NCBI GenBank assembly: GCA_041392205.1
Contig: JAWKMO010000007.1
Coordinates: 62,001 to 126,000, forward strand
DNA: 64,000 nt
From: Halomarinibacterium sp041392205
GTDB taxonomy: Bacteria; Bacteroidota; Bacteroidia; Flavobacteriales; Flavobacteriaceae
Reading direction: 5' to 3'
Part shown: in pieces, positions 47,433-56,887 of the stretch
Layout: each line of letters starts with the position of its first letter
How positions within the stretch are numbered: the first letter of the stretch is position 1
Program-made: the position numbers and the translations under genes
The notes under the pieces: generated by a model
What the model saw: only the letters and a program-made list of their open reading frames with translations
Told to the model about the DNA's origin: nothing
Database searches by the model: none

Positions 47433-48455
47433 TTAATCACACGATATCGCTTTTAGTGTTATTCTTGGTTTATTGGTGGTAATAGAATCATGGGTAACAG
47501 TATTCCAGGCTTTAATATAAAGGGTTTGTGGGTTGGTTGTGTTTTCAAAAGTATTCGTATTTTCTATAGCGTTTATGTTTTGGTTGGCATCTTCCTGGGT
47601 TTTATAAAATAGGATACTTACAGGGTTTTCTAAAGTAATATTGTAGCCTATACATTTCCTAAAATCTTTTAAATTAAATACTGCAATTTCGCTGTTTTCT
47701 TCTACTTTACAACCTTTAAGGTCATCTATAGGGCAATTCATTTCACAATTCTTTTCAATGGTAATTATGGTTTCTTCGTGAGTGAGTTCAAAACTATTTT
47801 CTGAAAAAGAAGTGATTATCCAGTCTTTATTCCAGAAGCTATTAGGGGAATCATTTCCTATGGTGAATATATTTAAATGTAAGGTTTCTTCAATAAAAAG
47901 CGAGACCCAAGTACCTAAATAAACATTGTCTGCATAATATCGAAGCGCTCCAGAGTTTGTCTCTTTAAATTGAGTGCCTATATATATTTCAGCATTTTGA
48001 GAGGCTTCAACTACGGTCCAAGTGCATAGTTTTAAAAAATTATTGCACTTACCCACAATTTCATCTTGGGCACATTTTGAAATAGATTCGCGCAATTCTT
48101 CATTATTATTGATTTCAAGTAGCTCTCCGTTATTTAAAGTAGCCTTAATGGGGTAGCTTATACTTATGTTGTTGGTAGAATCTATGGTTTCTAGTAGGGC
48201 TAAAAATTCTGGGTCACTGTGAAGGGAGATAAAGTCTTCCACTTCATTTAAAGAGTCTAAAAGAAAAACAACAAAAGGATAATTAAACCTAAGACACCCA
48301 ATAGTGTTTTCTCCCTCGGTTGTAGATACTCTAGAAACCAAATCTATTAATTCTTCATCCAATGCGTCTTTGTTTATTTCCATCTTGCCTATAGGTTCAT
48401 TGCTACAAGAAATTAAAAAGAATATGGCTGAAAGCGTCAAGAATATACTTTTCAT
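47433..48455 (-). CDS. Lipoprotein of unknown function heading the ECF sigma operon
   Basis: 340 residues. Signal peptide with lipobox FLISC (Cys about 17). The mature protein is acidic, with several Cys pairs (ISKCAQDEIVGKCNNFLKLCTW and KNCEMNCPIDDLKGCK, each abbreviated) in the middle and toward the end. I do not recognise the family. It is the first gene of the operon, 9 bp before the sigma gene; it may be the envelope sensor or simply a co-regulated product. A terminator separates it from pnp. Confidence 0.7.
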   Translation of the reverse strand: MKSIFLTLSAIFFLISCSNEPIGKMEINKDALDEELIDLVSRVSTTEGENTIGCLRFNYPFVVFLLDSLNEVEDFISLHSDPEFLALLETIDSTNNISISYPIKATLNNGELLEINNNEELRESISKCAQDEIVGKCNNFLKLCTWTVVEASQNAEIYIGTQFKETNSGALRYYADNVYLGTWVSLFIEETLHLNIFTIGNDSPNSFWNKDWIITSFSENSFELTHEETIITIEKNCEMNCPIDDLKGCKVEENSEIAVFNLKDFRKCIGYNITLENPVSILFYKTQEDANQNINAIENTNTFENTTNPQTLYIKAWNTVTHDSITTNKPRITLKAISCD

Positions 48456-48507
48456 AATAACTATTTCTTTCTAGTCTGAAAGATTTAGAAAAGTTGCGTA
48501 GTGAAAT

Positions 48508-48541
48508 AAAAAAAGCCCCTTATTGCTAAGAGGCTTTTTTG
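48508..48541 (-). terminator. Terminator downstream of pnp
   Basis: AAAAGCCCCTTA / TAAGAGGCTTTT (one mismatch) with a 4-base loop and poly-T on both sides, between pnp and the ECF operon lipoprotein. Confidence 0.7.
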
Positions 48542-48573
48542 TTTTTTTGAGATTACTGCTTTCGCAAGAAGTA

Positions 48574-50793
48574 TTAATCTCTCTTTTTATCACGATCACG
48601 ATTGCGATTATCGCGACCTCGGTTGTCACGGTTTCCGCCTTTGTCATCACGTGGAGGGCGTTCTTTATACCCTTCCGGTTTTGGTAATAAGGCTTTACGA
48701 GAAACTTTATCTTTTTTGGTTCTTGGGTCTATACCTAAGTATTTTACTTCAAAAACGTCGCCCATATTTACCACATCGGTTACGTTTTCGGTACGTTCCC
48801 AAGCCAATTCGCTTACATGTAACAATACTTCGTTTCCAGCGGCTTCAGTATATTCTACTACGGCGCCAAAATCAAGCATTTTTATCACTTTTACTTCGTA
48901 AGTATTTCCTACTTCTGGCTTAAATGTTAAGGAGTCTATTTTTTTCAGTACCGCATCAATTCCCTCTTGGTTGGTACCCAGAATTTCCACAATCCCTTCT
49001 TCGGTGATAGGGTCTTCATTAATTACAATGGTGGTTTTGGTCGCTTTTTGTAATTCTTGTATTACTTTTCCACCGGGTCCAATTAAAGCTCCTATATAGG
49101 CATTAGGAATTTTTACGGTAACCATTTTGGGCGCATGGGGTTTCACATCGGCATTAGGTGCCGCAATGGTTTCCACTAATTTTTCCAAAATATGTAAACG
49201 TCCGTCGCGGGCTTGTTTTAGTGCTTTTACCAAAATCTCGTAGGAAAGTCCTTTTACCTTAATATCCATTTGGCAAGCGGTAATCCCATCGGCGGTTCCA
49301 GTGACTTTAAAGTCCATATCGCCTAAGTGGTCTTCATCCCCTAGGATGTCACTTAATACGGCATATTTACCATTGTCACCAGAGATTAATCCCATCGCAA
49401 TTCCAGAAACGGGTTTTTTCATTTGTACCCCAGCATCCATCAAGGCCATAGTACCACTACAAACGGTTGCCATAGAGGAGGAACCGTTACTTTCCAATAC
49501 TTCTGAAACCACACGAACGGTATAAGGGCAATCGGCAGGAATCATTCCTTTTAAGGCTCTTTGCGCTAAGTTTCCGTGGCCTACTTCTCTACGAGAGGTT
49601 CCACGAATTGCACGTGCCTCACCCGTTGAGAAAGGAGGGAAATTGTAATGAAGGTAGAAGGTTTCTTCTCCTTCAAAAGAGGGCATATCTATTTGGTTGG
49701 CTTCTCTCGAAGTTCCCAAAGTAACTGTTGCCAAAGCTTGTGTTTCTCCACGGGTAAAAATCGCTGAACCGTGTGTGGAGGGTAAATAATCAACCTCACA
49801 CCAAATAGGGCGGATGTCGGTAGTTTTTCTACCGTCCAAACGAAGACCTTCGTTTAAAGTAAGGTCACGAATAGCTTCTTTTTCGGCTTTAGCTACATAT
49901 TTATGAATCAGTTTTCCAAGAGCCTCTTGGTCTTCTTCTGAAAACGCGTTAAACACTTCTTCTTTTATGTTGCTAAATGCTTGTCCTCTTTCATGTTTGG
50001 AAGAACCTCCTTTAGCAATAGCATAGGTTTTATCATACACTAAATCGTGTATTTTTTTCTTTAGGTCTTCATCTTCCACCTCAGGCTCATATTCGCGGGT
50101 TTCTTTTTTACCCACAGCTTCTGCAAAGCGTACTTGGGCTTTACACTGCACTTTTATAGCTTCGTGTGCAAATTTGATAGCCTCGGTCATTTCTTCTTCT
50201 GAAATCTCTTTCATTTCACCTTCTACCATCATTACCGAATCTTCGGAGGCTCCAATCACCATATCAATATCGCTTTCTTCTAGTTGTGCTAAAGAAGGAT
50301 TGATGATGAATTCTCCGTTAATACGTCCTACTCGAACTTCAGAAATAGGACACTCAAAAGGGATATCGGATAATTGAATCGCTGCCGAAGCGGCCAACCC
50401 TGCTAGTGCATCGGGCATAACCTCTTCATCGTGCGACATTAACTGAATCATTACTTGCGTTTCGGCATGGTAATCTTTTGGGAAAAGCGGACGTAAAACG
50501 CGATCTACTAGACGCATGGTTAATACTTCGCCGTCGCTTGGACGGGCTTCTCTTTTAAAGAAACCGCCTGGGTAACGCCCTGCTGCTGCAAATTTTTCAC
50601 GGTAATCTACAGTTAAGGGTAAAAAATCGACATCGCTTTGGTGGTAGTTGGACACTACGGTACACAATAGCATACATTTACCCGATTGTACCACAACAGA
50701 CCCGTGGGCTTGTTTGGCTAGTTTTCCGGTTTCGAGCGTAATTTGCCGCCCGTCACCAAGGTCAATGACCTCTCTAAATACGTTAGGTATCAT
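48574..50793 (-). CDS. pnp: Polyribonucleotide nucleotidyltransferase (PNPase)
   Basis: 739 residues from the ATG at 50793 (MIPNVFREVIDLGDGR, the family start); an upstream ATG at 50808 is possible. Phosphorolytic 3'-5' exoribonuclease of the RNA degradosome. Two RNase PH domains (about 10-225 and 310-550, second with the catalytic DGITACQMDIK and SSSMATVCSGTMAL motifs), KH domain (about 555-620, GPGGKVIQEL), S1 domain (about 625-695) and a basic RN/RD-rich tail. It follows rpsO in the transcription direction, a common bacterial pairing. Confidence 0.97.
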   Translation of the reverse strand: MIPNVFREVIDLGDGRQITLETGKLAKQAHGSVVVQSGKCMLLCTVVSNYHQSDVDFLPLTVDYREKFAAAGRYPGGFFKREARPSDGEVLTMRLVDRVLRPLFPKDYHAETQVMIQLMSHDEEVMPDALAGLAASAAIQLSDIPFECPISEVRVGRINGEFIINPSLAQLEESDIDMVIGASEDSVMMVEGEMKEISEEEMTEAIKFAHEAIKVQCKAQVRFAEAVGKKETREYEPEVEDEDLKKKIHDLVYDKTYAIAKGGSSKHERGQAFSNIKEEVFNAFSEEDQEALGKLIHKYVAKAEKEAIRDLTLNEGLRLDGRKTTDIRPIWCEVDYLPSTHGSAIFTRGETQALATVTLGTSREANQIDMPSFEGEETFYLHYNFPPFSTGEARAIRGTSRREVGHGNLAQRALKGMIPADCPYTVRVVSEVLESNGSSSMATVCSGTMALMDAGVQMKKPVSGIAMGLISGDNGKYAVLSDILGDEDHLGDMDFKVTGTADGITACQMDIKVKGLSYEILVKALKQARDGRLHILEKLVETIAAPNADVKPHAPKMVTVKIPNAYIGALIGPGGKVIQELQKATKTTIVINEDPITEEGIVEILGTNQEGIDAVLKKIDSLTFKPEVGNTYEVKVIKMLDFGAVVEYTEAAGNEVLLHVSELAWERTENVTDVVNMGDVFEVKYLGIDPRTKKDKVSRKALLPKPEGYKERPPRDDKGGNRDNRGRDNRNRDRDKKRD

Positions 50794-50929
50794 TTTTTTG
50801 TTTTTCATTTGGTGCCAAAGGCACCGTTAATAATTTGGTCAAGGTTTGATTTTCAAACCTAGTGTTGTTGTGTTGTTGTGGTTTGACCAATGAAAAACTA
50901 AAGGGTAGCTTTTTCTAAATATAATAAAA

Positions 50930-50958
50930 ATAAAAGGGAGCATAACGCCCCCTTTTTT
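50930..50958 (-). terminator. rpsO terminator
   Basis: AAAAGGG...CCCCTTTTTT hairpin with a short loop, poly-T on the minus strand, immediately after the rpsO stop. Some read-through to pnp is possible. Confidence 0.65.
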
Positions 50959-50959
50959 A

Positions 50960-51229
50960 TTACTTACGTAATCCTAATTCTTTCACAATAGCACGGTATC
51001 TTAAAATGTCTTTCTTCATTAAATAATCTAACAAAGCACGACGTTTACCTACCAATTTCACCAAAGAACGTTCTGTGTTATAGTCCTTATGATTTCTTTT
51101 AAGGTGTTCGGTTAGGTGATCGATACGGTGTGTAAAAAGGGCAATTTGACCTTCGGCAGAACCTGTGTCATTGGCACCTTTACCGTGTTTTTTGAAAATT
51201 TCTTGTTTTTTTTCTTGCGTTAAATACAT
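50960..51229 (-). CDS. rpsO: 30S ribosomal protein S15
   Basis: 89 residues from the ATG at 51229 (MYLTQEKKQEIFKKHG), the usual length; the 25-codon upstream extension reads through the leader and is rejected. S15 binds the 16S rRNA central domain. Landmarks: GSAEGQIALFTHRI, LTEHLKRNHKDYNTER and GKRRALLDYL. The promoter -7 element lies 58-65 bp upstream of the start. Confidence 0.96.
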   Translation of the reverse strand: MYLTQEKKQEIFKKHGKGANDTGSAEGQIALFTHRIDHLTEHLKRNHKDYNTERSLVKLVGKRRALLDYLMKKDILRYRAIVKELGLRK

Positions 51230-51286
51230 TCCAATATTATTTAAATGATTTTTATGTATGTTGATAACCCGTTGATTATCGAGCGG

Positions 51287-51294
51287 CAAAAGTA
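51287..51294 (-). promoter_or_regulatory. Putative rpsO promoter (-7 element TACTTTTG)
   Basis: Perfect TAnnTTTG on the minus strand (read from 51294 to 51287), leaving a leader of about 50 nt before rpsO. No clear -33 element. Confidence 0.5.
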
Positions 51295-51408
51295 CAAAAA
51301 GCAAACTAAAAAAGAAGTAATATTGTGTAAATTATTTATTTATAAAATACTGAATTAAACCCTTAAACGTTTAGTTAGTCATAAAACCATAAACTTAAAG
51401 CCTAAATT

Positions 51409-52242
51409 ATGAACACCTTTGTAAAGAAAATTGCCCTACTTTTTTTTGCTTCTTCAATACTATTTTTTACTGCCTGTAAAAAAGATGACGATGGTAATGA
51501 ACCTGAAACAATCAATTTTTCAGCAGAAAATACCACACGAGTTGCCCAAATGGATGATATTGTAGAAGCCTCCGCAAATATTGCAGAAAGTGGGTATGTA
51601 AAAATTGAAGAACCGGCACAATTAGCTACTTCATTTTTTACTGCGGCGTGTCCAACCTTCGAAATAAGTGGTGGTGGGAATGGTTCTGGAACTATTGTTA
51701 TTGACTTTGGAACAAGTTGTCAATTATTAAATGGAGCTCTTGTTTCTGGAAAAATTAATTTGTCATACTCTGCACTTACTGCTGGTATCCGAAATATTGA
51801 TTATGTATATGAAGATTTTACCTACAACGGATATGGAGTATCAGGAGGTGGAACCATTACCAGAGACATTAGTACCAATGTCCCTAAATCAATTATAGAT
51901 GAAAATATTGCTGTAACATTTACTGGTACCACAGTTACTGGAACTCGCACGGGTATTCGTATTGTAGAATGGGTAGAAGGTTTTGGAAGTGGCACCTGGA
52001 CCGATAATGTTTTTGAAATTGAAGGAAACTGGCAAACCAATTTAAGTAATGGCTTTTCTAGAACCGGAGAGGTTACTCAAACTTTAATAAGAGAAGCAAG
52101 TTGCAGATATTTAGTAAGTGGTAAAATATCCGTTACTCAAGAAGGACTAACAGGTATTTTAGATTTTGGAAATGGAGTTTGTGATCCGTTTGCTACCATA
52201 ACCTTTAATGGGCAAGAGTTTCCTATTATTCTAGGAAATTAA
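51409..52242 (+). CDS. Lipoprotein of unknown function
   Basis: 277 residues. Signal peptide with lipobox FFTAC (Cys about 23) followed by the usual KKDDDGN linker of surface lipoproteins. The mature part is beta-rich, Gly/Thr-rich with repeated strand patterns (GSGTIVIDFG, GTTVTGTRTGIRIVE) and three conserved-looking Cys. It carries no recognisable catalytic motif. A bidirectional terminator follows. Family unknown to me. Confidence 0.7.
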   Translation: MNTFVKKIALLFFASSILFFTACKKDDDGNEPETINFSAENTTRVAQMDDIVEASANIAESGYVKIEEPAQLATSFFTAACPTFEISGGGNGSGTIVIDFGTSCQLLNGALVSGKINLSYSALTAGIRNIDYVYEDFTYNGYGVSGGGTITRDISTNVPKSIIDENIAVTFTGTTVTGTRTGIRIVEWVEGFGSGTWTDNVFEIEGNWQTNLSNGFSRTGEVTQTLIREASCRYLVSGKISVTQEGLTGILDFGNGVCDPFATITFNGQEFPIILGN

Positions 52243-52263
52243 TAGAAAATATATATATTAAAA

Positions 52264-52293
52264 AAAAAAGCGGCTCAACGAGCCGCTTTTTTT
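52264..52293. terminator. Bidirectional terminator
   Basis: Perfect AAAAAGCGGCTC / GAGCCGCTTTTT hairpin with a 3-base loop, flanked by A and T runs on both sides, between the lipoprotein and the convergent accD gene. Confidence 0.85.
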
Positions 52294-53161
52294 AAGCTAA
52301 TTTTTTTTCCCGTAATGGCTGATTTTGAATTAAATCAATATACAGATTTATTTTTCGTTTTAAATCTTTTCGATGGCTTATAAAATCTAAAAAACCGTGT
52401 TCTAGTAAAAACTCGGCAGTTTGAAAACCTTCGGGTAATTCTTTTCCGGTGGTGTCTCTTACCACACGAGGTCCCGCAAAGCCAATTAAGGCCCCTGGTT
52501 CACTAATATTAATATCTCCTAACATGGCAAAGGAAGCAGTGGTTCCCCCTGTTGTAGGGTCGGTACAAAGAGAAATGTAAGGAATTTTTGCTTTTGAAAG
52601 TTGAGCCAATTTAGCACTTGTTTTGGCTAATTGCATAAGTGATAAAGCGGCTTCCATCATGCGGGCTCCTCCACTTTTGGAGATTATCATAAATGGAATT
52701 TTCTTTTTAAGGGCATAATCTGCTGCACGTGCAATTTTTTCACCTACCACACTACCCATAGAACCTCCAATAAAGCTAAAATCCATACAAGCAATGACTA
52801 AATCCTTTCCCATAGATTTTCCTACAGCGGTTCTTACGGCATCCTTAAGCCCGGTTTTATCTTGCGCTTCTTTTAAGCGATCGGGATATTTTTTTGTGTC
52901 TACAAACTTTAAAGAATCTTTGGAATCTAAATTTTTATCCAGTTCCTTAAATTTATTATCATCAAAAAGAATTTCAAAATATTCCTTACTTCCTATGCGA
53001 ACATGATAACCGTCTTCTGGACTTACGTAGTAATTCCTTTCAAGTTCGTCTGCATCCACAATTTTACCTGTGGGAGATTTGTACCAAAGTCCTTTAGGGA
53101 CATCTTTTTTTTGTTCGGTGGGAGTTTGTATCCCTTTTTTTGTTCTTTTAAACCAAGCCAT
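52292..53161 (-). CDS. accD: Acetyl-CoA carboxylase carboxyltransferase subunit beta (zinc-ligand-less form)
   Basis: 289 residues. Transfers CO2 from biotin to acetyl-CoA, the first step of fatty-acid synthesis, with AccA. Crotonase-like core (about 85-280) with SGGARMMEA, DPTTGGTTASFAMLGD and ISEPGALIGFAGPRV motifs. The N-terminal zinc ribbon found in E. coli AccD has lost its ligands: S29 and G32 replace the first CxxC and S47 and D50 the second, with one residue deleted. The ELERN and HVRI landmarks between and after them are conserved. It is 23 bp downstream of fbaA, same operon. Confidence 0.96.
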   Translation of the reverse strand: MAWFKRTKKGIQTPTEQKKDVPKGLWYKSPTGKIVDADELERNYYVSPEDGYHVRIGSKEYFEILFDDNKFKELDKNLDSKDSLKFVDTKKYPDRLKEAQDKTGLKDAVRTAVGKSMGKDLVIACMDFSFIGGSMGSVVGEKIARAADYALKKKIPFMIISKSGGARMMEAALSLMQLAKTSAKLAQLSKAKIPYISLCTDPTTGGTTASFAMLGDINISEPGALIGFAGPRVVRDTTGKELPEGFQTAEFLLEHGFLDFISHRKDLKRKINLYIDLIQNQPLREKKLA

Positions 53162-53184
53162 AAAGAGGAGTTTGTCTTGTTTCT

Positions 53185-54252
53185 TTATAAGGTATTTACG
53201 TTGTTGAGGTCTTCAAAAGCCTGAATCAATCGTTTCTTGAAAGTTACTTCGCCTTCACGAAGCCATTTTCTAGGATCGTAGTATTTTTTATTGGGAACAT
53301 CTGCACCGTCAGGGTTTCCAATTTGAGTACGAAGGTAATCGATATTGTTGACCATATAATCCCGAATGCCTTCCGTAAAGGCGAATTGCAAATCGGTGTC
53401 AATATTCATTTTAACCACACCATATCCTATAGCTTCACGTATTTCTTCTAAGGTAGATCCACTACCACCGTGAAACACAAAATCTATTGGATTGTATCCT
53501 GTGTTGAATTTTTTTTGAACGTATTCTTGTGAGTTTTTGAGAATACCCGGAGTTAATTTTACATTTCCCGGCTTGTAGACCCCATGAACATTTCCAAAGG
53601 CTGCTGCTATAGTAAATTGATCGCTTACTTTCATTAGTTCTTCATAAGCATAAGCTACTTCACTGGGTTGGGTGTATAATTTTGAACTATCTACGTCGCT
53701 GTTATCTACGCCATCTTCTTCACCTCCAGTGATACCCAATTCTATTTCCAGTGTCATATCCATCTTACTCATTCGCTCAAGGTAGCGTTTACAAATTTCA
53801 ATATTTTCTTCGATGGGTTCTTCTGAAAGGTCCAACATGTGTGAGCTATACAAAGAAGAACCGGTTCTTTTAAAGTAATTCTCACTGGCCGAGAGTAATC
53901 CATCAACCCATGGAAGCAAATTTTTGGCACAGTGGTCTGTATGTAGAATTACGGTTGCCCCATAGACTTTTGCCAATTCGTGTATGTGGTAAGCTCCCGC
54001 GATACCTCCGGCAATTGTTGCTCTTTGATTTTCGTTAGAAAGTCCTTTCCCCGAATTAAATTGTGCCCCTCCATTGGAAAACTGAATCATTACTGGAGCG
54101 TTCAATTCTTTAGCGGTTTCTAAAACGGTATTGATGGTATTAGACCCTACCACATTTACAGCGGGAAGGGCAAATTTTTTCTCTTTTGCGAGTTTAAATA
54201 TTTTTTGAACTTCTTTTCCAGTTACAACTCCTGTGGGAATGTGATGACTCAT
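53185..54252 (-). CDS. fbaA: Class II fructose-bisphosphate aldolase
   Basis: 355 residues, class IIA length. Cleaves fructose-1,6-bisphosphate to DHAP and glyceraldehyde-3-P; zinc-dependent. Zinc ligands: the first His in ILHTDHCAKN (about 108), Glu in LEIELGITGGEEDG (about 175), His in GNVHGVYKPGN (about 224) and His in VFHGGSGS (about 262). A TATTTTTG -7 element lies at 54273-54280 (minus strand), 21 bp upstream of the start. Upstream of accD in the same operon. Confidence 0.96.
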   Translation of the reverse strand: MSHHIPTGVVTGKEVQKIFKLAKEKKFALPAVNVVGSNTINTVLETAKELNAPVMIQFSNGGAQFNSGKGLSNENQRATIAGGIAGAYHIHELAKVYGATVILHTDHCAKNLLPWVDGLLSASENYFKRTGSSLYSSHMLDLSEEPIEENIEICKRYLERMSKMDMTLEIELGITGGEEDGVDNSDVDSSKLYTQPSEVAYAYEELMKVSDQFTIAAAFGNVHGVYKPGNVKLTPGILKNSQEYVQKKFNTGYNPIDFVFHGGSGSTLEEIREAIGYGVVKMNIDTDLQFAFTEGIRDYMVNNIDYLRTQIGNPDGADVPNKKYYDPRKWLREGEVTFKKRLIQAFEDLNNVNTL

Positions 54253-54295
54253 ACTTGTGTGGGTTTAGCTAACAAAAATAAAAAATTAAAATGGT

Positions 54296-56869
54296 TTAGA
54301 AGGGATAGTTTATTCCTATGTTGTAAACAGCGTTTGCAAAGTTATATTCTTTAAACCAACGTTCTCCTATAGCTCTGCCAGGATTATGTGTTTTAAATCC
54401 AACATCAAATCGGATCACAAAAAATCCAAAATCATACCTAAGTCCAAATCCTGTGGCAAGAGCCATCTCTTTTAAATCCTTAATACCATCAAACCGAAAT
54501 TCTTCAATATCAATTTCGTCAAAAATATTCCAAATATTTCCAGCATCGGCAAAAAAAGCGCCTTTAAAGCTTCCCAATAAGGTGTATCGATATTCGGCAT
54601 TAAAGGCTAGTTTAAAATTGGCCTCATTAAAATCGAGAATGCTACCACTACTTCCAGGGCCTAAGTCGTATGCTCGCCAACCCCTGTTATCATTAGCGCC
54701 ACCAGCAAAGTAACTTCGCGTAAAAGGAATGGAGTTACTATTGCCATAAGGTATTGCAATACCCCCAAAAGCTCTCACCGCAAAAAGAGAACTACCCGCC
54801 ATTTGCCAGTGTTTAATATAACTTGCTTCCATTTTTGCATATTGCGAAAAAGCCACTCCCAAAACTTCTTTATTTCCGTTGGCATTGGTTTCAAGATTTG
54901 CCAAAGAAGCAATGCCCGATAAGAGATTTCCTGCTAATTCTGCTTTCCATTGAACTCTAGAAAAGCTATTATCGTTAATATTTTCTCTACTGTCTCGAGT
55001 CCACGTAAAATTAGTAGCTACAATGAGGTTATTTTCGGTGAGCCTATTTTTTCTTTGCACAATAGAAATCATTTCATCCAGTAGTTCTTGAGTTATGTTT
55101 AACCCACTATCTACGGTAAAGAAAGTATTGATAAAGGCATCGGTTTCTTCGGGAATTTTGAGCGTTTGATCTTCGTTTTCAAAATCAAAACCCACTTCCC
55201 TTGCAATTTCATTTACTCGATCATAAGAAGATCGATATACATTAAAATAATTACTCGGATTTAAATTTCTAACATATTGAAGGTTAATTAAATCCAATCG
55301 ATTTGTTCTAATGGTGCTGGGTTTCCATTGGTAACTAAAGATACCATTACTATTTTGTCTATCCAGCCCAATATTATTTTGAATGTTTATTCCAGCGCTA
55401 ATAGAAGTAAAAGGAGAGTTGTATTTAGGAATAAATTTTTCGGTATTTATGGGAAATAAAATTCGAGGAAAAGTAAGTTTTACATCAAAACCCACATCCG
55501 AAGTATTAAAGAAATTACTATTTGGGTCTGCATTGTCTTTTGAAGAACCTACGCTTCCACTTCCAGAAATTTCAAGGTTTTCTGCTCCTCTAAAGACATT
55601 CCGAATTAAAAAACTACTGCTAAATCCAATTCCAAACTGCTGAATGGTAGAGGTATAAGCATCAAAATCGATTCCTAGGGTATATTTTTTTCGTGGACTT
55701 AAAACGATGGTTGTTATAAGCCCCGTTCCTGTAGTGTCCCTAGGGTCCTCTTGATAGGTAATAGTGGGATATTTAAAATTTCTAAGCTCGCTTATTTGGT
55801 TATACGTAATGGTTCTATCAATATCTTTAAATATTTCTCCAGGGGTTATAGAAACCGCATCGGTAATTGCTTTAGGGCGGTATTTTAAAGGCTCATACCC
55901 AAATAGTTGATATCCCATATAAGAAACAGAATCTTTCAAAGCACGATTTCTAAAGGCAGTATTATAATCGGTCACAATCCTAACTTCATTAATTTTATGC
56001 ACTTTAAAAGGAACGTAGGTGGTAGTATCTCCTTCTCTTACTCTTCTATTAGGAATAATATATTCTATATGTACTTTATGGCCTATATTGTTGGTATCGG
56101 CTTCAAAGGTTACATAGTCTTGATCAAAATAATAAAGACCAGAATTTCTTAGTTGAAGGGTTATTCGGGACCGTTCATTTTCAAAATTGGCAACATTGTA
56201 TTGGTCTCCAGATTTTATGAAGGCACTATTTTTTGAAAGCTGAAAAAGGGAGTCTACTACAGGAGAACTTATCTTTTCTGAAATGGAATCTATTGTATAA
56301 GGGGTTCTTTTTTGGATGTTGTACGTTACGCTTCCTCTTTTCTCTTTAAGAGAATCTTTTAAAATGGTATAACTTCCTTCTACATTAAACCAGCCTTTAT
56401 TATAAAAGTATTGGTTAATTTGTTTTAGGGATTTTTCGGCTTTTTTATTTTCAATAATAACAGGAGCGGTTCCATTTCTTTTTAGCCATTCGTTAAATTT
56501 AATTTTACTGCTATCAAGGGCTAATACTTGTTTTTTGGATAGCAAATTGTTGAGTCGTTTTTCGCGATTAGTTTTTCTTTTTAACCAATCTTGAAATGTG
56601 GAATCGGGTTTGGGTTCGGCAAGATTATAAATATGTAAACTAAAAGGTATCCCCAATACTGGAATTCTAGGATTGGGTTTTTGAGAGATCAAGCTATAGA
56701 CTTCTGCATCGCTACTTTTTTCACCATTAATGACAACCACATTTTCTTCTAGTAAAAGTTCATCATCTTTTAAATGCTTTACAGCATTACACGATGCTAA
56801 AAGCATGACTATTCCTAAAAATAATGATATTTTTGTGGGTGTTTGAGTCAAAGAGTGTGTATTTCTCAA
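54296..56869 (-). CDS. BamA/TamA-family outer-membrane assembly lipoprotein
   Basis: 857 residues. It starts at TTG (56869) or at a second TTG six codons later; both precede a lipoprotein signal peptide (ISLFLGIVMLLASC). POTRA-like regions (about 35-330, e.g. NKAEKSLKQINQYFYNKGWF in part, YQLFGYEPLKYRPKAI in part) precede a C-terminal beta-barrel (about 390-857) with the omega-type RGWRAYDLGPGS motif and a terminal strand (NAVYNIGINYPF). This TamA-like protein is thought to assist outer-membrane protein or lipid insertion. A -7 TATTTTTG lies just before the first TTG. Confidence 0.88.
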   Translation of the reverse strand: MRNTHSLTQTPTKISLFLGIVMLLASCNAVKHLKDDELLLEENVVVINGEKSSDAEVYSLISQKPNPRIPVLGIPFSLHIYNLAEPKPDSTFQDWLKRKTNREKRLNNLLSKKQVLALDSSKIKFNEWLKRNGTAPVIIENKKAEKSLKQINQYFYNKGWFNVEGSYTILKDSLKEKRGSVTYNIQKRTPYTIDSISEKISSPVVDSLFQLSKNSAFIKSGDQYNVANFENERSRITLQLRNSGLYYFDQDYVTFEADTNNIGHKVHIEYIIPNRRVREGDTTTYVPFKVHKINEVRIVTDYNTAFRNRALKDSVSYMGYQLFGYEPLKYRPKAITDAVSITPGEIFKDIDRTITYNQISELRNFKYPTITYQEDPRDTTGTGLITTIVLSPRKKYTLGIDFDAYTSTIQQFGIGFSSSFLIRNVFRGAENLEISGSGSVGSSKDNADPNSNFFNTSDVGFDVKLTFPRILFPINTEKFIPKYNSPFTSISAGINIQNNIGLDRQNSNGIFSYQWKPSTIRTNRLDLINLQYVRNLNPSNYFNVYRSSYDRVNEIAREVGFDFENEDQTLKIPEETDAFINTFFTVDSGLNITQELLDEMISIVQRKNRLTENNLIVATNFTWTRDSRENINDNSFSRVQWKAELAGNLLSGIASLANLETNANGNKEVLGVAFSQYAKMEASYIKHWQMAGSSLFAVRAFGGIAIPYGNSNSIPFTRSYFAGGANDNRGWRAYDLGPGSSGSILDFNEANFKLAFNAEYRYTLLGSFKGAFFADAGNIWNIFDEIDIEEFRFDGIKDLKEMALATGFGLRYDFGFFVIRFDVGFKTHNPGRAIGERWFKEYNFANAVYNIGINYPF

Positions 56870-56887
56870 TTCAAAAATAGGATAATT

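Noticed and set aside
50860..50882. TTGTTG micro-repeat upstream of pnp
   Set aside because: Short low-complexity stretch in a leader, no supporting structure.
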